Shown one piece after another: positions 45,344 to 57,205 of a DNA stretch of 64,000 nucleotides. Each line of letters opens with the position of its first letter. Position 1 is the stretch's first letter. A program made the position numbers and the translations under genes. The notes under the pieces were generated by a model, which did not search any database, was not told the origin of the DNA, and saw only the letters and a list, made by a program, of their open reading frames with translations. This DNA comes from Coniella vitis (lineage: Eukaryota; Ascomycota; Sordariomycetes; Diaporthales; Schizoparmaceae), in contig WUJK01000004.1 in assembly GCA_011317545.1 (NCBI GenBank), positions 2,480,001-2,544,000 of the forward strand, in the 5' to 3' direction.

Positions 45344-45666
45344 ACCATGTCTTTCCTTTCGAGAATTACTAATGCTTGCGTCACGTCATCTTCAACCATC
45401 GACAGTTATGGATGTCTGCTTGGAGATGTTTTGAATCCTCTCGGACCGTGTTTCGTATGTGAAATTGAGAAGGGGCACGAGCCAGCTAGTTTTGACCGCA
45501 AATCAGGCCTATAAACTGCAGCCTTCTGACCTTCTGGCCATGGCAATCTTGGAGCATTCCGTCAGCTCCCATATGAAATTCATTGATTTTATCAGAGTCG
45601 GGCAATAGTCCTGGTTGACCAGCATTTGCCTAACATGAACTTAAAGTACACTGACAACCAGTCCGA
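45344..45666. other. Short convergent intergenic region
   Basis: 323 bases between ATG29 and the dioxygenase gene. Nothing beyond expected 3' flanks is visible. Confidence 0.6.
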
Positions 45667-46927
45667 CTACAGGTTCTCGCTTTCTCCAGGCACGTCCCCA
45701 AAACGATATTGGGCCCATGCAAAGCAACCCTCCTGCATTGTCCAGAGCTGTTTTCCAACGTCTGAGCCAGCAGCACCAGCAACAATATGGACGGGCATCA
45801 GGTGGTCCATCCAACTAGATGGGACGACAAGTTAGCATGAAAGAAAAAGTAGCATATTTCTTTTTTCAAAGAACGGGGAAACACACGGGTGGGCCTGCTT
45901 TGCATCCGGACGACCACACACAGTCGCCATCTTCATCTGCCTCTCATTCACGGGCGCCTCGACCGCCTCCTTGAGCGCATTGTCAAAAGAGACGGCGTAC
46001 GGCAAGGGCCGGCTCGGGCCATCTGATGCCCTGAGACTCCACATGTCGCGCAAGTTGTGCACCGACATGCCAGCGCCGATAATCACCACGCCCTCATCGC
46101 GCAAGCTGGCGACGGCTTGGCCGAGGCGGTAGTGCTGATCTGGGTCCTCGGAGTGGAAGAGGGAGACTTGGACGAGCGGCACGTTTAGGGGGTTCTCTTC
46201 TGGGTGGAAGGCGACGTGGAAGCCAGCCCAGACGCCGTGATCGAGGCCGCGCTGGACGCCTTGGGCGCGGATGCCTGCTTTGCCGAGGAGGTCGATGATA
46301 TGTGCGGCGAGCTGGGGGTTGCCTTGGTTCGGGTAGGTGGCTTTGTACATGTAGTCTGGAAAGCCGTAGAAGCTATTGTTTATGTTGATTAGCGAAGATG
46401 CGGTACTCCAAAGGTCTGAATCAAGCTGTGGTTCACTAACTCATAGATGAGATCTGTCATGAGGGCATTGTTGACTTGAATTAGGTCGGGCTTGCCCTGC
46501 CAGTGAGCGCTAAACACGACGACAGCCTTTGGCTTCACTTTTTGAGTGATCTCGCGGCCGATATTCTGGAGGACCGGGTAGACTGCGTGCTCTTTTTCGT
46601 ACATAACATTAGGCTAGTGTTGTGTCAGTCAAGAATTCGAGGCTGAATGCAAAATGGGAGTCGTATTCAAACTCGTACCCCTCCATGGCTGAAAAAGTAC
46701 GCTGGCGCTCTTCCTGTCATTGTCACGTTCGTACTCGAAGACGACGCTGCAGATGTCCAATTGGCGAGAGGTCGAGCTGCTTTTGCCTTGGTCGAGGAGG
46801 AAGAGGTGAAGGAGGAAAAGAGCCGTTCAAACATGGAAACTTCCGGAAGCAGAAATGCGGTATAGGATGCAGCCAGGAGAGCCACGAGCGCAGAAAGGAC
46901 GGCGACAGTGGAGAGCCGAGGAGCCAT
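45667..46927 (-). CDS. LigB/DODA-type extradiol dioxygenase, membrane-anchored
   Basis: Four exons, 46927-46679, 46613-46441, 46372-45887 and 45814-45667, give 351 residues. This is the class III ring-opening family that includes 4,5-DOPA dioxygenase. Candidate metal ligands are the His of FFSHGGPNV, of VFSAHWQG and of LDHGVWAGFH; a further conserved block is GAGMSVHNLRD. The C-terminus has QAHP, HLMPVHIVAGAAG and WAQYRFG. Unusually, it starts with an uncleaved-looking helix (STVAVLSALVALLAASYTAFLL) and a Ser/Thr linker of about 35 residues. That suggests a signal anchor or secretory targeting rather than a cytosolic enzyme. An ATG four codons upstream (46939) is an alternative start. The substrate is probably a catechol. 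Confidence 0.88.
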
Positions 46928-47419
46928 TTGTAGGCGCACAGGACTGAGGAGAATGAGAAGAAGCCGCCATATTGAGAACTTTCGCGATTCAGTTCAACAA
47001 CCGAGATTGGTCGAAGTTATTCTCAAGAGACGAGGGACCTGGTGGATGGAAGTGCTGCTTAGATAATCGCATACGGCGACTTAGAAATCCACATGAAGTA
47101 TTACCAAGATGGCACGATTTAGCTGGGCTGGCTCCGATGGGGCCTGGCGTTCAGTGGGGTGCAGCATCCGGCTTCAGGGCTGGCAGTCATCGATTGGTAG
47201 GCTGGCTTCAGCACGTCACAGCGGGTTCCGACAGCAATATAATAAACTCCTGCCCCACTCTGCCACTACAGTAGACACTTGTCGCTCGCTTGTAACGAAC
47301 TACCCAGTCACTATTTCGGATCGCGTATGCGAAAGAGATCCGACACGACACAATCCACTCTACTACCACTTGCATTGCTGTCGGCCCGCGTCCCCCCAGA
47401 TATCCCACAACACACAAAG
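46928..47419. other. Divergent promoter, dioxygenase and thioesterase
   Basis: 492 bases between divergent start codons, with no strong repeat or motif. The thioesterase frame is open upstream to 47279, but those codons do not match the family. Confidence 0.55.
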
Positions 47420-48372
47420 ATGGCATTGCGCTACAGAGCTCCGCTCGTTTTCCCGGCCGTGACGGCGCACACGGCGACTGTCATCTTCTCGCACGGGCTG
47501 GGCGATACAGGCCACGGGTGGGCCTTCAGCGTTGAGAACTGGCGCCGCAAGGGCGTGCTGAACGAGGTCAAGTTCATCTTGCCTCATGCGCCTCAGAGGC
47601 CGATTACCTGCAATGTGTGTTTTGTTGCTGGGTGGTTTCATGCTTTGCTGTCCCTCTACCACGGTGCTAATGAGTGTGTGGTCTGCAGGCTGGTATGCAA
47701 ATGCCTGGATGGTTCGACATTGTAAGTTTGGCCCTAGGAATCATGAGCCTGAGAAGCTGTACAGAGACTAACAAAAGCCTTGGTAGCTGACTCTCTCTGG
47801 TGGTGTCGACTCCATGCGTGAGAATGAGGATGAGCAGGGCATCAAGGCCTCTGCAGAGTACCTCAACTCCCTGATCCAGCAGGAGGTCGATGCTGGCATC
47901 CCCGCAGACCGCGTTGTCCTGGGTGGCTTCAGCCAGGGTGCTGCCATGTCCATCTACACGGGCCTGCTATCCAAGTTCAAGCTGGCTGGCATTGTCTCCT
48001 TGTCTGGCTGGCTGCTGCTGAGCAAGACCTTCCGGGAGGCTCTGAATGCAGGGCCCAAGATGAATGAGAACACGCCCATTCTCATGTGCCAGGGGGACTC
48101 GGATCCTCTTGTCCTGCCTGAATTGAGCTTGCTGAGCTACCAGGTGCTCAACACTACTGGACTGAATGTCACGCACAAGATCTACCCGTATGTTGCTGAT
48201 GTTGCTTCCTTAGCTAGGATCTTTGCGCAGCAATTCTGCATTTACTGACACTGTTGCTAGCAACCTTGCCCACTCTGCTGACCCTGAGGAGATGGACGAC
48301 GTTGAGGACTTTTTGAAGAAGAGGCTTCCTTCCAAGGAGCCATCAGCTGAGGAGGGCAAGTCCGAGCTATAA
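47420..48372 (+). CDS. Acyl-protein thioesterase 1
   Basis: Four exons, 47420-47614, 47689-47721, 47787-48187 and 48261-48372, give 246 residues. The enzyme removes palmitate from proteins such as Ras and heterotrimeric G-alpha in the cytosol. It is an alpha/beta hydrolase: the oxyanion segment is VIFSHGLGDTGHGW, and exon two supplies AGMQMPGWFDI. The nucleophile is S125 in GGFSQGA, the acid D182 in GDSDPLVLP and the base H214 in LAHSADPEE. The start was chosen at MALRYRAPLVFP, the usual N-terminus. The length is standard. Confidence 0.93.
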
Positions 48373-49330
48373 GGCTGCAAGTGACCTAAGTCGTGCCAGC
48401 TTTGATGCTGTCTTGCAGGACATGATAGCCTTATGGCAAAGAGTCCAACGTTCAACAGCCTGGCATGGACTTGACAGGCAGCTTGAGCTAGGAAGGAAGT
48501 ATGCCTTGACTCGCTGGAAAGGATAGGTATCGACAAGAGAACATAGAATCATTGTCCTGCTTCATCGGGCCTATCTGACCAACACCATCCCCAGCACTCT
48601 CGTGATATCGTCGCCGAAAACCCTGGGGAGCATATGCATCAGCTATCCAGACAAACTGCCTCCTAGACTTTCCTTCCCCTTTTGGTTATCTTGCTGCCCC
48701 TTTCCTCGCCTCTTGCTTTTTCTCCTCTCAAAGTTGCTTTTCCGTTTTCTCTGCCAACCGCATCCGCACAAACAACACACACACCACCCTTACGGCCACC
48801 ACATCTTCCTGCTTCCTTCGCACATTCCTAACACGAACCTGTGCACACTGGTCTTGGTACGAGATCATTTTCGTCAAGCCATATCAAGTGAGTATCTCCC
48901 GAACCTCTTCCTTACGCGCTTGCTGCTCTTGCTGCTGTTTCATCACCTGCCATTTCGGGTAGCGCTGCACAACTTCACGCGTCTTTGGTTGCTTCACTTC
49001 CCCTGCCGCTGTCGCCTCAGCAAATCTGTCCCTTCCTTCTGAGGACTGTGGCTTTCCCTCAAACTTCCTGTGTCCGTAGAATCTCGTTTCTGCATATCCT
49101 TCATCACCCGCCTTTCAAACCGGGTGGTTTGACCTTGGTCTGTCTGAAACCCCTCGTGTGGTCGCTTCCGCCATCTGCTCGCATTACATTCACGATCTAC
49201 TTCGACCACTCTGTACGCTTGCTTATCCTACGGTTGCTTCCCCCGGTTCTCCTTTCCCTGTATGGCATTTACGAATCTGCTTACACGCATCAGTCAAACA
49301 ACTCAGTTCAACCACCAAGAAACCTTCACC
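48373..49330. other. Intergenic region and pyrimidine-rich leader
   Basis: From about 48640 on it is strongly C/T-rich with CA-rich patches, typical of a fungal promoter and 5' leader for the next gene. Open frames here are low-complexity artefacts. Confidence 0.55.
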
Positions 49331-49910
49331 ATGTCTTCTACCGGCAGCACCCTCAACGAGACGCAGATGCGGTTCCTCGCCTGCATAATGCAAAACAGCA
49401 AGACCAAGCCGGACGTTGATGTAAGTGACTCCCACTGGCGGCCTGTTCTCTCCAAGCACTCTCACTGCACGCCTTTTCTTCGGTTTACTAACGCTCCTAC
49501 CCTATCTCACCAACCAGTGGGATGCGGTCGTGGCCGAACTCGGCGGCCTGACTGTCAAGAGCGCCCGTGAGCGCTACCGCCTTATGGCTATCAAATTCGG
49601 CTGGAACAAGGACAGCACCACTAGCGGTGGCGGCGGCACCTCGTCCAACAACGAGGATGGCGAGCCCACCAACAGCGGCAATGTGACTGCTTCCCCCGCC
49701 CCCGCGACTCCTCGCAAGCGCGGTGGCGGTGTCACCAAGAAGCAAGGTCGTGTTGGTGACAGCGCCAAGAAGGGCCGTGGTCGCAAGAAGGCTGTCTTGC
49801 AGAGTGTTGAGAAAGAGGGCGAGGACTCGGGTGTCCATGCCAACGCCAACACCAACGCTACCGCTCCTGAGATGGATATGGAGGATGCCGGTGCCTACGG
49901 CGAGGCTTGA
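49331..49910 (+). CDS. Myb-like protein with AT-hook-like tail
   Basis: Two exons, 49331-49420 and 49518-49910, with a 97 bp intron, give 160 residues. Residues about 8-62 form a single SANT/Myb-like three-helix unit: LNETQMRFLACIMQN, then VDWDAVVAELG, then TVKSARERYRLMAIKFGW, with spaced aromatics. The intron lies just before WDAVV. The tail is basic, with PRKRGGG and KKGRGRKKA, an AT-hook-like minor-groove binding motif, and ends in an acidic segment. It is likely a small nuclear DNA-binding protein; targets are unknown. Proteins of this type are common in Sordariomycetes and related classes. Confidence 0.8.
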
Positions 49911-51181
49911 AGAATATCAAGTTCTTCTCTTTCCCGGGCAAACCGTTTTGGGAGGTTGATAGGTGGCAAGTGGGCATGGAGCAGGTCTGCTGGGGAGCTT
50001 TGGGTTTCTGAATGACCTCGCCTCGGACTTTTGGTTCTTTACCTTCTTACGGACCTGGAATAGACACCAAAGAAGCACGTACTACAGATATCAGTTGCAC
50101 ACTGATTGGAAGCAAGTTATGGAATGATTTCCCCTCAAGCCCTAACCACAATGCTCCTTGCCTCATTGTTTGAAGCCAGTTCGATCCGTGTCTGATGTCC
50201 TAAATGCCCATGACAGTAATACTGCAGAACGACTCATAGTCTCGGTATGCCTTTTCTCACCACAGTCACGCAGGTTTTGAAACCACTGTGGGTACCAAAA
50301 TCGAGACTGTTTGCGGCCTTTGCTCCCGATATTGCTTTCGTAGACTCGCCCTCGATTGTGTTGCCATCGAGGGCTCTTGGTTTCCTATCATCTCGACAAT
50401 ATATCAAAGATCCAACACTCTCCTCGCTGCTTGATGGCTTTGTGCAAGGACACAAAGCCTATCTGTCAGTACAAAAATTGATAATTCATTGTGCCTGGAT
50501 GTCTGCTCTGCTATTTGATGATGGTCTCTTGGGCACGCAAAACTCAACATGCAACCAACGATGCTCCAGGCTGGCACTTCTCAAGCTTCAGGATTGGATA
50601 CCTCCTGAGAGCCATGCTCGTCTTGCTGAAGGCGAGACATTATGGCAAGTACAATATCTGGGGTAGCTCCTTGCTCTCAAAGGCTCCTGCCTCTTTGTCT
50701 GACAACGCCTGTTCCTTCCTATATGGCCATCCATCCAGCCAGGAGAGAGGCCGAGACAGGGCATGGCGGAGCTTAGCTTAGTCCAGTCCAGTCCGGCCCA
50801 ATGTCCCAAACTGCGGGCGGTATATTTTGTGATATGCTCAACGCAACATGTCCAAGACCCGCGACACAGAATGTGGTTTTAATCATCGACGAGAAAGCTG
50901 GTGAAGGAAGCTTTGGCCAATGCCACAACAATATAATATTAATATTGCCTTGAGCCCTTGGCGTCTGGACGCTCTCTTGTTCTCTCTTTCTCCTCCTTCA
51001 CGTCTTGAGCCAACCGCATCCTCAGGATTTGGAAGTTTGATCCTTCCAACACTCGGCCGGTAACACGTGAGTAGCCGTAATTCTGGCACTTGCAAGTTAT
51101 TCATTCCAATACCGTTCCTGCACGTTTTCTTTTCCCACTCTCGATACCAAAAGACCAGTCCCCTCGTCTTGTCCAGCCATC
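49911..51181. other. Intergenic region
   Basis: About 1.27 kb with no convincing gene. The + frame at 50247-50666 has no motif. The right part is the promoter and pyrimidine-rich leader of the next gene. Confidence 0.55.
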
Positions 51182-53448
51182 ATGTCGTCAAAGATCACCG
51201 GCCTCTTCAACGGCGAGGAAGTCTCGTTCGTCCAGGCCAGCGAGCTTCAACAGGCCGTTCATCACGTACGTAAAAATGTCCTTTTTCTCACACTCACCTT
51301 TTCATTCTCTTCCTCCACGCTCCAAGTGTAATGTCACAAGACTAACAGAACTGATCATCAACCCAGCTGCTCGGTTGTCTCCAGATCCGCGGCCTCCTTC
51401 GTCAGGACGGCGCGGATGAGATCAACACGATTATAGCCGAACATATCGCCGCTGCCTTTGGTGCCCTCCACCGCTCGTATCCTCCTGACTGGCCTGACAA
51501 CCTGGAGATCCGCCGCGATCTGCCTCCTAAGCCCTGCGTACTTGGTCATTGTATGGGCGAGTATGTCTCTGACACGCTTTCGGAACGGTAAGTTGTCATT
51601 CAATATCATGGTGTCCGTAACGCAGCGAATGCAGCTCCATTAGAAGCTGTCTCGCATGCTGTCTCTGTCGACCAACTTGGAAGCCTGCGTTGCGGTTCAG
51701 ATGGCGCGGATCACTCAACTTGTGGCAGATTGTCGGTCTGGTGTTGACATAGCATAGTCATGATTCGAGCAGCGTCCCATCTCATATTTCCAAGGGCCAG
51801 CCTTCCGAGTACTTTGCCCCAGTTGAGTAGGTCCATGCAGGCCCTTCCACCTCGATAGCATGGTTGAAACTTCTGAAAGCATATGAGAAGCTAACACATG
51901 AGCAGAAGCATTCAGGATGAAGGCCATGCTCCAGCCTCGGAAGGTGCTGGTCTAAAGATTTCCAATGAGCCTTGCAATATAACCGCGTACGTATAAAGTC
52001 TTGTGCTCCAATCATCGTCCAAATACCACCGGTCATACTATGACTGGCGCATGTGCAGCTGACAGTTTGGTAGAGGAGTCGACAAGAGTAGTGAAAACAA
52101 TACCAGCCACGGCAATGCCCTAGCCATGTCTTCGGATAAGCTTCAGCGCAGCCAGAGGTGTGTATCGTATTTCTCATCCGTATCATCTCCCCAGATATTT
52201 ACTAGGCAGAGCTTTCCAAGCCAGTTTCGAGACGCATAGCTAATTTCACCCAAGCCGCCTCCGTCCTTTTGTTTCTCTTGAGCCTGCAGAGTGGGTGTCA
52301 GGCCAACGTGAGACAGAGGCAGAGGCAGAGGCCGACAACAACAACGACAACGACACTGCAGAACATATGCTTTTGAGACGCAAGCACATCAAAAATTGGG
52401 CTCAAGATGTTGTGCATGAACCCAACACTGCTGTTGTAGCTGCTGCCTCTGATACATCCAACGAGAGTGCAACTGCGGCTGCTAGCACGCCAAAGGAACA
52501 CGTCACGCAAGACTGGTACAGTTGGAGTGACAGGCCAGAAAGGTCAGTAGCACCATGGCTATATCTAAACTATACTTTGGATTTATTTCTGTGACTGCGA
52601 GCTGACTTCCTACCAGTTCCGAGGAGCCTCGTGCCATGTGTGACACCAATGATGACTCTTGCTTATCCAACCTTGAACACGTCCAGCCCAAGGGAGCGAG
52701 TAAGTTAAAGAAGGTTGGATCGAGCAGCAAGCGAGAGCAGCGAGCCTCTTTTGTGAAGCCCAGTGGAGTTCATACTGTTGGCAACGCTAGGGTTGACACC
52801 ATGGACAAGTCAGCTGCTACTCGATCGAAGAAGAACGTTACAGGAAACAGTCCCATTTTCGAATTCAAAGGGGATGATTCAAAGCGCTTTAAGCGCCGCA
52901 CCAAGCCAGGAGTTGAAGGCAGATCGAGCTGGTCAAAGACGGCATCTAGTATTGATCTTCAGAACGTGTCTACTGACGAAGAGAATATGGGTCTCAAGAA
53001 GATTCACAGTTGTAACCTTGGAAGATCTGCTCCAGTTACGGACAAAACCCAGCACCAGTATTCGTCGCCCGAATTCTTTTGGGAACACGCCATGAGTCTC
53101 GAATTCAAGCCGCAAGGCATTCAATCTCCTACTTTGGAGCCAACTTTTAACTCCTCGCGCTCCGTCCAGCCTGATGGAGCAATTGAGGCATCCAGCTCCA
53201 AGGCCGGAGCCGCGGGTATGGAGCATAGTGACAAGCCTCTTGATACTATGATCACTTTGTTTGGACGGCTAGATCCGAGAAGCCAGAACGAGTAAGTAAG
53301 AGTATCTGATTAATAACAATGTGTTAGTTTACTAATTGTTGGTGGGCCATCCAGTGAACCAAAAGCTCGGCCGGCTACCATGCCGATTCTACGCCAGTCT
53401 CAAGCTCCTGTTTTCGAGGACGATGATTTGATTTCCTTCAGCCTTTGA
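51182..53448 (+). CDS. Unrecognised multi-exon protein, mostly disordered
   Basis: Likely exons: 51182-51265, 51367-51587, 51906-51990, 52066 to about 52161, about 52292-52542, 52617-53291 and 53355-53448. The junction near 52158-52292 is unresolved: donor GTATCG at 52162 with acceptor AG at 52290-52291 keeps frame, but a stronger GTGTGT donor at 52158 does not. The first 100 residues look folded (LLGCLQIRGLLRQDG, IIAEHIAAAFGALHRSYP, VLGHCMGEYVSD). The rest, about 370 residues, is polar and Ser/Lys/Asp rich, with basic patches such as KRFKRRTK. It ends in FEDDDLISFSL, an acidic-hydrophobic tail. I do not recognise the family. The 318 bp third gap (51588-51905) may hide another exon. Confidence 0.6.
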
Positions 53449-54131
53449 ATGAGAGAGATACAGATTGGCAAGGTCAAAATGTCTGGGTGTATAGGGTGGT
53501 TTTTCTTTTTATTTTCTCGCCTGCTCACGTAATGAGTCCGGTTCATTCTGAAAATACGAGGTATTTTCAGGGATTTTGCATCATCATCATCTGGTTCGCT
53601 CGGTCACTCGTACAGTCAGAACAGGTGGAATAAGTTAAGGGCTACAAGAACATTCATGATGAGGAGCTGTATGGTAATGTGTAGCACGTGGAGTGGTAGG
53701 TAATACTCGTCTAAATTTCTTGTTCTCACATGCCAAGTGGAGTAGTAGTTGGGTCATGCCCAGGGTCAGGAAGATATACGGGCGGCATTTCCCTCATGGC
53801 ATGGCCAAGGCCTGGGAAAGTACGAATGAACCCAGGGTGCAGCATCTTGGGGTGAACGTCTAGTCATTGTTACGTTTCTAAAGGCATGCGATTGGGGTCT
53901 TTGTTGAGTCAAGATCATAAAACCCGGCAGCATAAGAATTGATGTTTGAGCGTACGCGCAATCAGATGCATGAACACTCGTAAAGGCGAACTCAAAAAGA
54001 ACAAAAGGAAGCCCTTATAAGACCTAACAATCATGGTTTAATTTCATGATCCGGGCATTCTCTACGACACACGACTAGCTCAATCGTCTCCCGAGGCCTT
54101 CTTCTCTCGTCCTCGGCGTCCAGGGCAACTC
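53449..54131. other. Convergent intergenic region
   Basis: 683 bases between the unrecognised gene and the carbonic anhydrase gene, with no supported feature. Confidence 0.55.
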
Positions 54132-55181
54132 TCAAGCATCAACAGGCTCCAGCTTCCCCGTGAAGGTGTCCAGCTTGAAGCCAAACACGTGTAACCCTTG
54201 CAACACGGGCGCCTGCCGCAAGACACGCACATCCTCGCGCACAGTTGTGCCAGAGGCGTAGGCCTCTGTGGTAAAGAGCTTGTAGTCTATTTCTTTGCCG
54301 TTGGCATCGTGGCCTACGAGGTTGGTGATATCGTTGCGGTGGAGGTGGGTGACGCCGCAGTCTGTGGGATGGGTTTTTTAGTGGATAGATTAGCCTCTTT
54401 TCTTTTTTCTTTCTTTTCTTTTTTTTTTCTCTTGTGAATCAATGATGTAGTGTTTTGATCTTGTTATATTTTGTATATGTAAAGTAGAGCAATGAAGAAC
54501 AATGATAATGGCAAAAAGGAGGGGGGGGGGGGTTGAAGGGAAATAAAATGGATATACGCACCACTGTGATGAATCACGGCAACGGTGTCGAGTCCAGCCA
54601 GCTCGCGGAGCACAGCCATGCTTCGAATCGCGTCGTCGGTTGCGCGGCCGCCGGCATTGCGGATCACGGCGCCGTGGAAGGAGGAGCCGAAAAAGTTCTC
54701 GGGGACGCAGCGTGGGTCAAGACAGGTCACTTATTTTTTTTTTGTTGATGGATAAATCAGCTTTCGTTGGTGGCTTATTTCCCGCACCACCCTCCATTTT
54801 GTTTCTCTTTGCTGTTCTCGCTGTATCTGATTTTCCTTTGGAGAAAGGAGGGTTGGGGCATGATTATATCAAGTTTTCTTCCCCTTGGTCCTCGCCTTGA
54901 GTTGCTCTCTGTTTCTCTCTCTCTGTCTCTCTCTTTCTTTCGCCTTTTTGCGTGTGTGTTTATCTGTAGGTTTGGTGTATTCAGTACTTACAAACAAGAG
55001 TCATCTCCCCACTCTTCTTAATCTGTTGGCGGCGCTCGCCTGCCATTTGCCAAGGTGTCTCCAGGGCGGGAAACGTCTTCTTTGCAAATTCATCGTTGCT
55101 GGCAAGCCATCCTGGGAGTTCGCCCGTGTATTTTTGGGTGTTATTGTTATTAGTGTTATTGTTATTGGTGGAGGAAGACAT
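54132..55181 (-). CDS. Beta-carbonic anhydrase-like protein
   Basis: Three exons, 55181-54992, 54729-54562 and 54361-54132, give 195 residues. The enzyme interconverts CO2 and bicarbonate using zinc. Expected ligands are present: C66 and the D68/R70 dyad in TCLDPRC, H118 and C121 in HHSDCG. FFGSSFHGAVIRNAGGRATDDAIRS matches the family between them. The first intron is long (262 bp, T-rich) and its acceptor AAG is unusual, but only that junction gives LVLTCLDPR. The protein is short and begins with an Asn/Thr run, as in the small fungal beta-class branch; there is no clear targeting signal. Confidence 0.85.
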
Positions 55182-57205
55182 TGTTGATGAGAATGATGAT
55201 ACTTTTTGATGATGATGATGATGATGGTAGAACTCTATGTAATTTCCCCTCTTTCTTTTCCTGGTGAAACTGTGTAGTTCTCTGCGTCGTCGGTGGGAGG
55301 TTTGAATGACAGGTGTTGCTGGAATGTGTTTATATAGCTGCGAAAGCTTGATGGATGAGCAAAGGTCTTCCTTCTTTTTTTTTTAATTCCTTGTTTGAAT
55401 TTCGATCAGAAAGGGAGGATGGAGATCTTTCAAGGTTCTTATACAGATCATGGTCTGTTTGGCAGCCTTCAGAACGAACTTTTCCTCCTCCTCCTCCTTG
55501 TGTACATACGTCTCAAGCTCCATACTGCTACAATATGGGATAATACCCCTTTTGCTGTTGAGTCTCTGTCCATCTTTTGTCATCATCATCATCATCCGTC
55601 AAACTCCAAGCAATGATTTCCAATTTGTCCACCTCGGCGAAGAATTGCTACCTATCTGCTCCTACTACTTACTACTAATCAACAAACTAGGTTTCGGTTT
55701 TGATGAGTTAATACGAGATCACTCATCATAAAATGTCTCGTCCTTTTCTTTTTTAACCTCAGGGGGCAGTTTTATGGCCTAGGGCAGATTACGGTCTTTC
55801 TCATACATTTTTTCTTTTTTCTCTTTTCTCTTTTTTCCTTTCCTTTTCCTTCCTTCATTCTTGTTTTATCCATATTAATGCCTAGCACCATCTATCATCA
55901 CTGGAAAATGTGTCATGTTTCGAGACCCATCTCGCCAAGCTTTTCTTATTTTTTTTTCTCTCTCTCTCTCATTCTCTGTTTCGGCCTACGTGTGAACTCG
56001 ATATGTCCCCCAGATGAGGATGGAATATAAATCGCATGGATCCGCGGCAATGCGTTTGGAATTTTTAAGGTTTATTAGGTGTGGGTGGGTGAGTGTTACA
56101 AGGTACAAGTTCAACAGTACAGCCATCGGAAAATGGAGAACCGAGGACTTGTTTAGTGATCACCCAACTCATCGTCCTACCTGCAACGTTTTTCTTTTCC
56201 CTTGGTTTGATGATTACATGATATATAGACATGTGTGCCAAAGGAGTATCCTTTTTGGGGCGGCGAATTATACAGCTACTTATTTAGTTCGGGATGAAAA
56301 GTCCCGTGGGAATTAAAGGTGTAGTGAGTTCTTTTATATCTCTCTATATATGCCCGTGTCGGTATAGTCTCCTTTTTTTTCTTGCAGTATTCCCCCGCGC
56401 CGATGCCAGCCAGCCAGCCAGCCAAGGAATAATAATGAATATCAAGATCTCGGCAACCAATATGTGAATAGGCTCTCTTGAAGTTCTTGAACAGAAAACC
56501 GGGACACAAGCAACCCATCTCGTATTTTACCCCCCCTTTTTTTTCCCGCACCTGATTTATAATCGAACGTGTAGATATTGACATTGGAGAAGATTTGAGA
56601 ATGGTGGTGGTGTTGGTGGTTTCTTTTTCTTTCTTTCTTTCTTTTTTTTTCTGGCAGAATCGAAATATAGCAACTGGGGTCTAAATCTATCCATGTGCCC
56701 AAATAGATACGTGGGTTAGGAGTTCAAAATTATACAAGCGTATTCAATGCGACACGTAGTGAAAGAAATGAGCAAATCCACGAACAAACCACGGAGTGTT
56801 GTTTTTTAAAAAAAGAACCAGAAGATATGACTTGCTCATGCTGAGAATTCGGCCAAGGGCGACGGCCACTTTGATATGAAAAAAGCATCCAGGTTAACCT
56901 CTTTTCGAGTTCGAGTTACCAGGGTTTGGATGGCCAGGCCGAATCATAAAACGGACGATCGTCTTGGTCTAGAAGCAGTGCACTGTAAAGCTGGTCCTGT
57001 GCTGTAAGAGGTGTTTGAGAGAGAAAAGGCATTTTCAAAAAATGGTCATCTATATATGTCATTGCTCTATACTCGGACGAAGTGAATTGCGGTTGGCGGT
57101 TGGCGGTCATCTCGCACCTTTCTCAAGTCTTTTGGGCCCCCAACACAGCAAGTAAACCTTACGATATATCCCTAATCCAAACTGATAAAATATCCAAACA
57201 GAACC
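55182..57205. other. Pyrimidine-rich intergenic region
   Basis: About 2 kb with many T- and C/T-rich tracts, (GAT)n at about 55209-55227, (CAT)n near 55577-55594, and TTTC runs at about 56624-56651. A minus-strand frame at 56916-57110 (64 codons) lies just beyond the phytoene desaturase stop but has no motif. No supported gene. Confidence 0.5.

Noticed and set aside
56916..57110. 64-codon - strand frame after the phytoene desaturase stop
   Set aside because: Too short to support, without a motif or homology that I recognise; kept only as a remark in the intergenic entry.
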